From: CAZAKZ01 sp964485695
GTDB taxonomy: Bacteria; Planctomycetota; JAFGQW01
NCBI GenBank assembly: GCA_964485695.1
Contig: CAZAKZ010000078.1
Location: 1-26,185, forward strand
DNA: 26,185 bases
Direction of reading: 5' to 3'
Numbering within the stretch: position 1 is the stretch's first letter; each line of letters opens with the position of its first letter. The position numbers and the translations under genes were made by a program. Positions 1-7,735 of the stretch are shown in pieces. The notes beneath the pieces were generated by a model. That model was not told the DNA's origin. It did not search any database and saw nothing but the letters and a program-made list of their open reading frames with translations.

Positions 1-17
1 TGTCAAACTTCACGAGT

Positions 18-39
18 CCCCCAGCAGAGCTGGGGGTTT
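18..39 (+). terminator. Intrinsic terminator-like hairpin between convergent genes
   Basis: A perfect 8-bp stem CCCCCAGC (18-25) / GCTGGGGG (29-36) encloses the loop AGA and is followed by TTT then CCCCTT. The T-run lies on the plus strand, so it probably ends a plus-strand gene left of the window. It also sits 17 bp past the stop of the minus-strand gene ending at 54 and could act on both strands, although the minus side has no T-run. Confidence 0.6.
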
Positions 40-53
40 CCCCTTAAAATGAT

Positions 54-1355
54 TCAGGGTAGTATGATGTCCCGGGTATTATTTCCTGTTTCGGTCCCTG
101 TTCCGGGCTCCTTGATCTCCGGAGCGGGCGTCGGGGCCTGGGCGGGCCCCGGCTGAAGTCCACCCTCCTGGAGGATACCCAGGCTTCTACCTCCGAGGGT
201 CCAGAGAAAGGCATCGGATATTGGGGATCGGCTCGAGGATTGCAGGTCGGATGCAATGAGTGCCGCTGTCCTCCCGGCCTTCTCTCTTCCCGTCTGGTTC
301 AAAATCTGAGCGAGATCCAGAAGACGGGTGGACCAGAGAGTCCGGGTCTCGCCCTCCAGAATCCTGTCCAGTATGGTCTCGAGCATCTTGTGGATACGCT
401 GCCTGGGTTCCATGCCCTCGAGAACAAGCTTGCTTCTTTCCGCGTCCTTTATGTCCTCCAGCTTCCCTTCGAAGGCGTCCGGGGGCAGGAGCCAGTCATG
501 GGTCTCTTCCAGGGTCAAGAGGTCCTGGACTTCCCGCGGGGTGGGGGGTTCCCGGACGTCGAGGATACTCTTCCCTGCCCCGGCCGGGTGGTCCAGGCCT
601 GAGGATTCGTGTGCATCCAGATTCAGCCACGTCCTCAGGACCGAGTAGTTCGATGGCATTGGCTCCCCCGCCTCGAGGTTCTTTTTCTCGGTCTGGAGAA
701 GGCGAGAGCAGAGATGCTCAGAGGGCACCGGGACCAGACGGCTTCCCTTTTCAGCGACGGCCTTGCAGTATTTTTCAAACGCCGCATCCGACCCGTCATA
801 CCAGGTGAAATCACGAACACCGCGTACATCGGAAACCACCACCACGGCCATCCGCCCGTCCTTCCCGGCCAGTGGCGGGCATCGGTAAATCCAGATCCTT
901 CCCCCGAGAGGCCCGGGGGCACTCATCATGGCCGTCCGCACTACGGCTTCCTCGGTGGCTTCTTCGGTCTTCGTGGCCTTCCTTTCCGCCCGCCCGGCTC
1001 CAAGGGCCCCGTGTGAGGATTCATGGAAGTGAATCGCCCTGCGAATCGCTTTCCGTCGGCTCCTGGGCAGACGATCCTCCCGGATTCCGGTCAGGATCAA
1101 ACCTGCGTCGCTTCCCCCCCATTTCCCGAGCGCCTCCGCCGCCAGGTCTCCGAAGCGTCCGGGTATTTTCTCAACGACTTCCGCCAGCCGTTCCCGGCCC
1201 ACGTCCGGTGAATCCGCGAGGAACTTCTTGAAGACCTTCAAGAGCTCGTCCACACCCAGGTTGTCCGCACGACCGGGATCCGGCGCGATTCCCTGGGCCA
1301 GGGAGGACAGGATCGCTGCCTGGGTCTCGAGATGGGGTTCCCCCCGGTCATCCAT
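54..1355 (-). CDS. Hypothetical protein, operon partner of PAS/GAF sensor
   Basis: This 433-residue protein belongs to no family I can name. Residues 20-115 look like helical repeats ending in a basic RSRRKAIRRA stretch followed by an HFHESSHG segment, loosely like HEAT-repeat proteins. Residues 150-200 look like an alpha/beta core (strands GGRIWIYRC and RMAVVVVSDVRG), and the last 40 residues are rich in Pro, Gly and Thr and probably disordered. There is no signal peptide or membrane segment, so it is likely cytoplasmic. Its ATG overlaps the stop codon of the upstream sensor gene by 8 bp (ATGGATGA), which points to translational coupling and a shared role with that sensor. The reading frame is open throughout and the codon use matches the neighbours. 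Function unknown; that it is a real gene is fairly certain. Confidence 0.8.
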   Translation of the reverse strand: MDDRGEPHLETQAAILSSLAQGIAPDPGRADNLGVDELLKVFKKFLADSPDVGRERLAEVVEKIPGRFGDLAAEALGKWGGSDAGLILTGIREDRLPRSRRKAIRRAIHFHESSHGALGAGRAERKATKTEEATEEAVVRTAMMSAPGPLGGRIWIYRCPPLAGKDGRMAVVVVSDVRGVRDFTWYDGSDAAFEKYCKAVAEKGSRLVPVPSEHLCSRLLQTEKKNLEAGEPMPSNYSVLRTWLNLDAHESSGLDHPAGAGKSILDVREPPTPREVQDLLTLEETHDWLLPPDAFEGKLEDIKDAERSKLVLEGMEPRQRIHKMLETILDRILEGETRTLWSTRLLDLAQILNQTGREKAGRTAALIASDLQSSSRSPISDAFLWTLGGRSLGILQEGGLQPGPAQAPTPAPEIKEPGTGTETGNNTRDIILP

Positions 1356-4179
1356 CCGCCAGACCTCCAGGAAAATCCGTATCCCCGATGGTATCCCGGA
1401 ATTCCAGTATCAGCGTGATCTGATTCCCCTCCCCGCGGGTGATGCGAATCCCGGCTCCCTGACGCTGCAGGACCCTGTTCACCAGAAACAGCAGAACGAG
1501 GGCCAGGGAGGGCCTGCCGGAAGGAAGGCGGCTGTGTTTCAGGCGGGTAATGGCTTCCTGCAACTCCTGTGTGGTTCCGAAAGGGTCCCTGGACTGGATG
1601 GTGATCTCGATGACAGCCCCGATGATGCTGGGCTTGAACACAATGAAATAGGGCTGTATGGCCAGGGATCTGAACCCGACCAGCAGGGCCTTCATGCAAT
1701 CCCGCACCACGCTCGGGACCATGAATACTTTCGGAAGTGGATCCCGAACCTCCCAGGTATCTCCTGGCGTGAGGTTTTCAGCGCTGTCGGCGACGCCGCT
1801 ATCATCCTTCTTCAGGGCGAAGGCAAATCTCTCCAGATCCGTGGGGGAAGCCTCTCCTGCGGGCTCGACCAGATACTGCGAGAGAGCACGGCTGACGGCC
1901 AGTGCCAGGCTCCAATCCGAAGAGGTGGACCCGGCACCCGGGCCCTCGGGACGCAGAGCGTGGCTGACCAGGGGAAGGAGAGCCCCCTTCCCTCCCCAGA
2001 GGAACTCCAGGAGTTCACGATAAATGACCAGGCGATCCTGAAACACCACCGTATCCTCGCTCAGGCCCTTCAGCTTCGAATGCTGCTCGCTGATCATCAT
2101 CTTGTAGGTATCCGCCCGCCTGCGAGCTTCATAGAATCGCTTGGAATTGGAAACCCCGCGGGCGAAGATCCGCCCGAAGGTCCCTAGATTCTCGATATCC
2201 TGGACCTTGAACTGATAAAAGCTCGAACTGGCCAGGTTCAAAACCCCGACGACCTCGCCATCGAGAAGCAGGGGAACGCTGATCAGGGATCGAATACCGC
2301 TCCGTTGAATGACGTCCGGGTGGATCGTGGGATCTTCGGACAGACTCTCCAGGACCACGGGTTTCTTGGTCCGGAGGACGCGATCTTCAAAACCGGCATG
2401 GCCGTGTTCGTCGTAGAGCTCGCGCACGACCTCAAGGTCGATCTTGTAACAGGAAGCGAGATCACGGGATCCGGTTTCATGCTCGATGAGCGTCGTCCAT
2501 CCGAAATCGAGATTGGTGACTTCGAGGGCCTTGGTGAAGATCTGTTCCATCACCCATTGCAGGTCCAACGATCTACCCAGATCCAGGGCCAGCTGGTACA
2601 GTTCTCCCGCTTCTTCCTCTCGCCTGTGGACCTCGGCCGCTTCCGCCTTCCGCTTTGAAATATCCCTCAAAACACAGAGAAGCAGTCCCTCCTCTCCGAG
2701 ATCCATACGGATCAGGTTCACCTCACCGGATCCCCCCTCCTTGCTGGGTTCCAGGGGTGTCTCGAACCTTGCCCGTCCCTTTTCATAGCCGTTTTTGAGC
2801 TGGATCAGAAAGCTGTTGCGGTCCCCCTCCGGGATGATTCTGTCCATCCTCCCTTCTTCCGTGGCCAGGTCCGACACCATGGACTGCGCCAGGCGGTTCT
2901 GGTAGCGCACTTCTCCTTCCGGCGTACAGAGGAAGACCGGATCCGGTAAATTCTCCAGATACCATTGCCATTGCTGATAATGCAGCTTCATTTCCTGAAA
3001 CCGCCGTGCCCCCCTGACCGCGCGGGCCACTGCCGGCAAGAGTTGATGCAGGGTTGCCACGATTCCCGGGCTCAGGTCCTCTTCGGTGCGAAACGCAAAA
3101 CGCACGCTGGCAATGACCTTCGATCCCTGTTCGAGCGGGAACAGCCCGACGGCATTCAATCCTCTTGCCGTGAGGCTGTCGATTTCCACGCCTCCGCCCT
3201 CGGACTGAAGGTCGAGGATCAACTTCTCCTTGCCTCCCGAGAGTAGCTCCTGAAAAAGCGTGGTATCTTGAGCGACCTCTTCCTCCCTGACCGGATCGGT
3301 TCGGGTCTTGGTCCAGGTACGAATCGTCTCCGAATCTCTTTCCCCGGGCAAAGCCAGCGTCATCTCTTTCGCCGGCACCACCTTGAATATCAGAGGTGCG
3401 ATTTCCTGGAGGGTATCTTCGGGCGTGGCCTGGGGAGCAATGGAAGATATCACACTCCGCAGCTGCTCTCGTGCCCGTTCAGCTGTCTCCCGAGCCGCCA
3501 TGAGGGCGTTTTCGCTCGACAGGTCCCGGATCAGCAGGAAGGAGCTCTCCCCCTGTGCGATCTCCGGAGGCGTGGAATCGACCATCACCTCAATTTCGCC
3601 TGATTTTCTCCGGAGCATGAATGCTCCTGAACGCCCCTGTTTCCACCCGTTGAGGAGTCGATTCACCTGCTTTCCAACACTGTCCGGAACCAGCTCCGCA
3701 GCGCCAGGATTGGCCCATCTAATGATTCCAGCGCTGTCCACTCGCAACAGAGCCCCTGGAGTGTTATCCAGCCATTCTGTAAGACGATCCAGCTGGCGTC
3801 TGGTGGTCTTCACCTCCTCATCCGCTCGTGCCTTCTCCTTTTTTCGGCTGGCATCCATCTCCTGAAAGGAGGCCTTCAGCTCCTCTCGAGCCCTCACTTC
3901 TCGCTTGATTTCTTCCCCGTGAAGGGCCGCCACGCGCTCGATTCGATGGTTGGGCTCTTCCGTGGAATTCCCCTCCGGATCCAGCATATCGAGAGCGTTT
4001 TGCATCACTTCCTCGTGCTTGTACAAGACCCGACGAGGAATCCAAATCGCCTGCACTCCTATCAGCAGGAGTATGATCCCGACCACCACCGTGTTGCTGA
4101 AGAACAACACGATCGACAGAAGAATCAGAAAAATCCCCGTAAAGGGAATGATGAAAAGGAGAAAACGCCTTTGGTCCAT
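1348..4179 (-). CDS. Membrane PAS-GAF-PAS-GAF sensor with degenerate histidine-kinase-like C-terminus
   Basis: The 943-residue protein begins with two adjacent membrane helices (about 5-28 and 30-48). A charged coiled coil follows (about 75-135), then a PAS-like domain (135-225), a GAF-like domain (245-395), a second PAS-like domain (403-510, ending in the PAS-typical LRDISKRKAEA) and a second GAF domain (530-680, with ISVPLLLDGEVVGVLNLA). The last 230 residues resemble the DHp/ATPase half of a histidine kinase in outline: SLALVLLFLVNRVLQRQGAGIR at 891-912 matches the place where kinases have GLGLxIVxxIVxxHGG. I see no H-box histidine and no intact N, G1 or G2 boxes. I chose the ATG at 4179 because GGTGA lies 5 nt upstream and the hydrophobic segment follows at once. 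The frame stays open to a TTG at 4224 (15 residues longer), where the purine run sits too close. Likely role: intracellular small-molecule or redox sensing at the membrane, passing a signal to a partner without phosphotransfer (inference). Confidence 0.88.
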   Translation of the reverse strand: MDQRRFLLFIIPFTGIFLILLSIVLFFSNTVVVGIILLLIGVQAIWIPRRVLYKHEEVMQNALDMLDPEGNSTEEPNHRIERVAALHGEEIKREVRAREELKASFQEMDASRKKEKARADEEVKTTRRQLDRLTEWLDNTPGALLRVDSAGIIRWANPGAAELVPDSVGKQVNRLLNGWKQGRSGAFMLRRKSGEIEVMVDSTPPEIAQGESSFLLIRDLSSENALMAARETAERAREQLRSVISSIAPQATPEDTLQEIAPLIFKVVPAKEMTLALPGERDSETIRTWTKTRTDPVREEEVAQDTTLFQELLSGGKEKLILDLQSEGGGVEIDSLTARGLNAVGLFPLEQGSKVIASVRFAFRTEEDLSPGIVATLHQLLPAVARAVRGARRFQEMKLHYQQWQWYLENLPDPVFLCTPEGEVRYQNRLAQSMVSDLATEEGRMDRIIPEGDRNSFLIQLKNGYEKGRARFETPLEPSKEGGSGEVNLIRMDLGEEGLLLCVLRDISKRKAEAAEVHRREEEAGELYQLALDLGRSLDLQWVMEQIFTKALEVTNLDFGWTTLIEHETGSRDLASCYKIDLEVVRELYDEHGHAGFEDRVLRTKKPVVLESLSEDPTIHPDVIQRSGIRSLISVPLLLDGEVVGVLNLASSSFYQFKVQDIENLGTFGRIFARGVSNSKRFYEARRRADTYKMMISEQHSKLKGLSEDTVVFQDRLVIYRELLEFLWGGKGALLPLVSHALRPEGPGAGSTSSDWSLALAVSRALSQYLVEPAGEASPTDLERFAFALKKDDSGVADSAENLTPGDTWEVRDPLPKVFMVPSVVRDCMKALLVGFRSLAIQPYFIVFKPSIIGAVIEITIQSRDPFGTTQELQEAITRLKHSRLPSGRPSLALVLLFLVNRVLQRQGAGIRITRGEGNQITLILEFRDTIGDTDFPGGLADG

Positions 4180-4258
4180 GGCAATCACCAGAGCTGGCAA
4201 GCCGGCTGGCAAGGATGTCTCCAACCCCCTGGAAACTTGAATCCCGACTTCACATCAC

Positions 4259-4288
4259 ATCATACCCACCCTCGAACGGAGTGGCCAA
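4259..4288 (-). promoter_or_regulatory. Candidate sigma-70 promoter for the PAS/GAF operon
   Basis: On the minus strand TTGGCC (4288-4283) and TATGAT (4264-4259) are separated by 18 bp. The -10 matches the consensus at five of six positions and the -35 at three. Transcription would start near 4252, giving a leader of about 70 nt before the ATG at 4179. Confidence 0.4.
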
Positions 4289-4307
4289 ATGAAAAGAAAA
4301 CTGTGTT

Positions 4308-4324
4308 GGGTGATGCAATCACCC
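4308..4324. promoter_or_regulatory. Perfect inverted repeat, operator-like
   Basis: GGGTGAT-GCA-ATCACCC is a perfect 7-bp inverted repeat with a 3-bp centre. It lies between the divergent PAS/GAF operon and the lysine-rich gene, about 20 bp outside the candidate -35 of the minus-strand promoter. A second, weaker inverted repeat (CTTTCT/AGAAAG) follows at 4328-4344. Dyads of this size are typical of dimeric repressor sites; no T-run follows directly, so a terminator is less likely. Confidence 0.4.
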
Positions 4325-4366
4325 GACCTTTCTAGCAAAGAAAGTGATTTTTAACAAAATTTTTTC

Positions 4367-4393
4367 TTGGAGTGATTCGATTACTTTTATAAA
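4367..4393 (+). promoter_or_regulatory. Candidate promoter for the lysine-rich gene
   Basis: TTGGAG (4367-4372) and TATAAA (4388-4393) are 15 bp apart, in an AT-rich stretch that stands out from the GC-rich surroundings. The spacing is two bases short of ideal, so the -10 is more certain than the -35. The leader to the ATG at 4440 would be about 40 nt and would contain the 14-bp palindrome at 4408. Confidence 0.4.
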
Positions 4394-4407
4394 TAAACCT
4401 ACTTGGT

Positions 4408-4421
4408 ATCCGTGCACGGAT
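4408..4421. promoter_or_regulatory. 14-bp perfect palindrome upstream of the Shine-Dalgarno
   Basis: ATCCGTGCACGGAT is a perfect palindrome ending 4 bp before the AGGAGG ribosome-binding site (4426-4431) of the lysine-rich gene and followed by TTTTT. In RNA it could fold as a 5-bp stem with a TGCA loop, acting as a weak attenuator or occluding the ribosome site. As DNA it could be a repressor site within the transcribed leader. Confidence 0.4.
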
Positions 4422-4439
4422 TTTTAGGAGGGAATTTTT

Positions 4440-4676
4440 ATGGCGAAGAAAGTAGCCAAAAGGAAAAAGAAGGTGGCCAAGAGAAAGGCCCCCAAGAAGA
4501 AGGCGGCCAAAAGAAAGGTGGCCAAGAGAAAAGTGACCAAGAAAAAGGTCGCCAAGAAGAAGAAGAAGAAGGTGACCAAGAAGAAGGTGGCCAAGAAGAA
4601 GAAGAAGAAGGTCGCCAAGAAGAAGAAAAAGGTCGCCAAGAAGAAGAAAAAGAAGGTCGCAAAGAAGAAGAAGTAA
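4440..4676 (+). CDS. Lysine-rich histone H1/Hc-like repetitive protein
   Basis: This 78-residue protein uses only seven amino acids. By my count it has 48 Lys, 12 Ala, 10 Val, 4 Arg, 2 Thr, 1 Pro and 1 Met. It is built from repeats of the form VAK followed by a run of lysines, with the run lengthening toward the C-terminus. Such proteins are expected to be disordered and to bind nucleic acid without sequence specificity. Similar tails occur in chlamydial Hc2 and other bacterial histone H1-like proteins, so chromosome compaction is the likely job (inference). Although low-complexity, it looks like a true gene: AGGAGG lies 8 nt before the ATG, a candidate promoter lies upstream and a strong terminator follows the stop. 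The arginines sit only in the N-terminal half, and the 3' half is a near-tandem AAG-rich repeat prone to slippage. Confidence 0.85.
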   Translation: MAKKVAKRKKKVAKRKAPKKKAAKRKVAKRKVTKKKVAKKKKKKVTKKKVAKKKKKKVAKKKKKVAKKKKKKVAKKKK

Positions 4677-4733
4677 TTCTTCGACCCTTCCCGCTGTCAG
4701 CCCTGTGTGATCGTGCCAGGCTGATAGTGGTTG

Positions 4734-4770
4734 AAAGCACCACAGGCTTGAAAGCCCTGTGGTGCTTTTT
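4734..4770 (+). terminator. Strong intrinsic terminator of the lysine-rich gene
   Basis: AAAGCACCACAGG (4734-4746) pairs perfectly with CCTGTGGTGCTTT (4756-4768), giving a 13-bp stem with a 9-nt loop that runs into a T tract (TTTTTAATT). It lies 57 bp past the stop codon. The A-rich 5' arm mirrors the T-run, so it may also terminate in the minus direction. Confidence 0.9.
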
Positions 4771-5281
4771 AATTGTGCCAAGAACAGACGTATAACTCAT
4801 TTGATTCCAGTTTGTTACGCGACACCCTCCGAAGTGGATTCAGCACCGATCCCCACAAAATATTCACCTACGCATGACGTAGTGGCGCTGGTTCTGCCCA
4901 TGTGGAAATCCAACAGGAATCCGGGGTCAACCCGATGAGGAGTGCAGGGCCCCTACATGAAATCACTTGATTTGCCTGTTTTCTCAGGACCCGGCCCGGG
5001 GACGACTTCCTGTCAGTTCACCTTTTCCGGAAGCGTACGGATCTTGAGTTCGGAATACCTACCCGGTAGAATCAGTTTATCCTTTTGTCGTAAAATGAGT
5101 TAGGCCGAGTCATGAAATCCCTTACTGGGGTAGAGTCCACCGGGACCGGAGGATCCGGATTCAGAGTCGAATCGGGAAAGGAACCCGTGATGCGATCTGG
5201 GATCCCCACTCTGACCCGGAACCTCCTTCCACGGGCCGTGTCAGGCAACTCGCTCGGATTCATTCGTGTGGATGATGAACA
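4771..5281. other. Non-coding stretch of about 500 bp upstream of the FHA operon
   Basis: I find no convincing gene here. It holds a short CTACG/CGTAG dyad near 4872 and the promoter at 5044-5072. An open frame starting at 5112 (61 codons) lacks a Shine-Dalgarno and overlaps the next gene, so I do not call it. The length leaves room for a long 5' leader or a regulatory RNA, but no recognisable riboswitch or clear fold stands out by eye. Confidence 0.5.
5044..5072 (+). promoter_or_regulatory. Candidate sigma-70 promoter for the FHA/kinase operon
   Basis: TTGAGT (5044-5049), an exact 17-bp spacer and TAGAAT (5067-5072) make the best housekeeping-type promoter in the window. Transcription would start near 5079, giving a leader of about 200 nt to the ATG at 5282, which is long enough for post-transcriptional control. 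Confidence 0.55.
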
Positions 5282-7735
5282 ATGCTCGAACGAATGATCC
5301 GTCTACGCGAGGCCAGAAGAGCACGGAAAAAAGGCCGCTACCGTGAGGCCCTGGAGATCCTGTCCACGCCTCCCCTCTCGGGCCAAAGAGACGCTCTGAG
5401 TCTGCGAGATTCCATTTTCATGGACCTGATGAAAAAGGCCCATGGCTGCCTGAATCGTGGAGACCTTGCTAATGCCAGGGAGGCATTGACCGTTGCACGC
5501 GCTGCAGGGTATGAGGGCGAAGAGGGCGTTGGGCTCATGGACAGGCTGACGCATGAGGAGCGAGATCAGGGTGTCCAGTATGCCTCACGGAAAAACATGC
5601 TCTCCGAGATCCGCCACCAGGTGGATGCGGGTTCCTTGATCGGCGCCAGAGAAAAGCTCGACAGCCTCCAGGAGGGCGGCCAGGAGGTGGATGAAATGCG
5701 AAAATGGGTCGAGGCCAGGGCCAGGGACCTCGACCGGTATCTCAACCGCTGTCGTTCTGCACTGAAAAAGGGGGATCTGGAAACGGCCCGCGCCGCAATC
5801 GGGAGAGCGGAGTCTCTCTTTCCCACGAATCCGGAGATCCGGGAGTTGAAATGCGATGTCCAGGAGTTCGAGGAGAAGAACGCCCGTGGGGCACTGGTCC
5901 GGGCGATCAAGACTGAATCTCCACAACTGGCCTGGACACAATATCTTGAAGCAATACACAAATTCCCTGCCCTGAAGAATCTGAGCGAGTTCAAGCGTTT
6001 TCGAGATCGATACCTGCGCCAGATGCAGAAGGCCGCTCGAGAAGCCCTGGAAGAGGGAGATCCAGATAATGCGGTGGAAATCCTGTCTCCCCTTCTGACC
6101 GAGGCCGACAGACAGATTCTGCGACTCGACAGTGGAGTCAGGCAGTGGAAGCGAGCACGAGAACTGTCCGCCGCAGGGGAATTGCACCAGGCGATCGCCT
6201 TGCTCTCGGCATCCAGGGACAGACTCGGTTCTTTGAAGAGCCTGCAAAAGGAGATCGCTACCGCGGAAAACGCCGTTTCCAGGCGTGATGACATCTTGGA
6301 GCAGATCGAAAGCGCCCTCGAGTCGCACGACTTCAAACTGGCTGCAGAACGGATGGACGAGGCGATCTCTTCCGGGGAATCCCCCTCCTGGCTGCTTTCC
6401 CTGCGTCGGGAAGTCGGTTCCAGGCTCGATGCGGGGGAAGCCGCCTTGATCGAGGTTTCCAAGCTGGTGAGAGAAGGGCGAACGGCGGATGCTCGCCTCG
6501 GTCTGATCCCGCTCCTGTCCCGCAAGGGAATCCGGGAACAGGCCCTGGCACTCTGGAAAGATATTGACGACAGGGAATCCAAGGCGGCGGTTCTGTTCGG
6601 CCAGGCAGAAGCGATCACAATGGATCCTTGCGCGGGCAAGAACGAGCTCCTCGAGGCCCTGAAAGCTGTCGACGGCGCTTGCAGCCGTCGAACCGATCAA
6701 CCCAGGCTGGAAGAGCTGCGGGATCTGGTTCATCGTAAGATCGAGGGCTGGAGTCGATTAGACGAAGCGTCCAATCTCGCGGCAAACGGCCAGCTCGATC
6801 CGGCCTTGATCTGCTGCAGGACCGGTCTCCAGGCGGATCCAACACACAAGGAACTCCGAGATCTCCACGAATCCCTGTCTCTGAGGCGGGGCAAGGAACT
6901 CCTTCGCGAGGCTGAATCTCTCGTTGCCACGGGCAATCATGACAAGGCACGGAGTCTATTGACCCGGGCCGGTGACCTGACGTCTGGCGATGCCGAGATC
7001 TGCAGCCAGATCCGGCGGCTCCTCGCCGTTTGCGAGCCCCACCGCACCACGCATACCCCGAGTATCGCACCCGGTCTTCCAGGCCTGCCGCCCTCCCCCT
7101 CGGGCTCCCTCGAGCGATTCGTCCTCCGAATCGAAGAAGGGCCCGAGGCTCTGGTATGGACAGCCGATACTCTCCACATTGGCAACGCGCGAAATCCCTC
7201 GAATCACATCGCCCTCATGGCGAACATTTCCAGCCGTCATGCAATCCTCCGGCGGGAAATGAGCTTTCACGGCGGCATGACCTACTCGCTTCAGGCCGAA
7301 AGTGGAAAGGTCTGCCACGTGAACGGCAAGCGGATCCGCGAGACACGCCTGAATCACAGAGATGAAATCCAGCTAGGGCAGGACGTCCTGCTCAGATTCC
7401 TGCTGCCGGATCCGGGAAGCGCTTCCGCTCTTCTGGAGATCCTCAAGGGATACCATATGGACGATATTCGCAAGATCCTCCTCCTGAAGGGGCCCGGCAG
7501 GGACGGACGCCTTCGCATCGGCAATGCTTCCCGCGTCCACATTCAGGCACCCAAGGCGGATCAGGTCGTGGATCTCTACCTGGATAACCCACCCGACGGA
7601 TCCCAGGCTGTCCTGATGGCCGAGTCCGAGGGGGAAATTGAAGTGGACGGGATTCGACACCCCCGCACCACACAGCTGGCCATGGGGGCGTATCTCTGCT
7701 GCGGCTCCTGTCGATTCCAGATCGGGAGACCCTGA
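5282..7735 (+). CDS. TPR-like helical repeat protein with C-terminal FHA domains
   Basis: An 817-residue soluble protein. Residues 1-600 are a long series of amphipathic helix pairs with TPR-like signatures (for example YREALEIL, ALKKGDLETARAAIGRA, AANGQLDPALICCRTGL), so it is a protein-interaction scaffold. From 613 an FHA domain is visible: LHIGN, NISSRHAIL, CHVNGKRI, then LNHRDEIQLG. FHA domains bind phosphothreonine; here the SRH and NG motifs are kept, but the usual Arg of IGR is Asn. A second, weaker FHA-like fold (about 727-817, RLRIGN ... IEVDGI ... LAMGAYL) lacks SRH and is probably structural. There is no signal peptide or membrane helix. It opens a tight operon with a membrane protein (1-bp overlap) and a Ser/Thr kinase, so its partner is probably a phosphorylated kinase or substrate. 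The start codon has only a weak GGATGA upstream; the ATG at 5294 is an alternative. Confidence 0.9.
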   Translation: MLERMIRLREARRARKKGRYREALEILSTPPLSGQRDALSLRDSIFMDLMKKAHGCLNRGDLANAREALTVARAAGYEGEEGVGLMDRLTHEERDQGVQYASRKNMLSEIRHQVDAGSLIGAREKLDSLQEGGQEVDEMRKWVEARARDLDRYLNRCRSALKKGDLETARAAIGRAESLFPTNPEIRELKCDVQEFEEKNARGALVRAIKTESPQLAWTQYLEAIHKFPALKNLSEFKRFRDRYLRQMQKAAREALEEGDPDNAVEILSPLLTEADRQILRLDSGVRQWKRARELSAAGELHQAIALLSASRDRLGSLKSLQKEIATAENAVSRRDDILEQIESALESHDFKLAAERMDEAISSGESPSWLLSLRREVGSRLDAGEAALIEVSKLVREGRTADARLGLIPLLSRKGIREQALALWKDIDDRESKAAVLFGQAEAITMDPCAGKNELLEALKAVDGACSRRTDQPRLEELRDLVHRKIEGWSRLDEASNLAANGQLDPALICCRTGLQADPTHKELRDLHESLSLRRGKELLREAESLVATGNHDKARSLLTRAGDLTSGDAEICSQIRRLLAVCEPHRTTHTPSIAPGLPGLPPSPSGSLERFVLRIEEGPEALVWTADTLHIGNARNPSNHIALMANISSRHAILRREMSFHGGMTYSLQAESGKVCHVNGKRIRETRLNHRDEIQLGQDVLLRFLLPDPGSASALLEILKGYHMDDIRKILLLKGPGRDGRLRIGNASRVHIQAPKADQVVDLYLDNPPDGSQAVLMAESEGEIEVDGIRHPRTTQLAMGAYLCCGSCRFQIGRP

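Noticed and set aside
4440..4676. The AAG-rich repeat as a simple sequence repeat or CRISPR-like array
   Set aside because: The units vary in length and keep the reading frame, and there are no unique spacers; it is coding repeat.
4332..4800. Minus-strand frames rich in Leu/Phe or Ser/Trp opposite the lysine-rich gene
   Set aside because: They are complements of the AAG repeat; the plus strand has the ribosome site and the terminator.
5112..5297. 61-codon frame ahead of the FHA gene
   Set aside because: No ribosome site, no domain, and it overlaps the next start; the region reads better as a leader.
5566..6733. Two long minus-strand frames (357 and 382 codons) inside the FHA gene
   Set aside because: They are shadows of the repetitive, GC-rich TPR coding sequence; they have no coherent domain and would be antisense to a clear protein.
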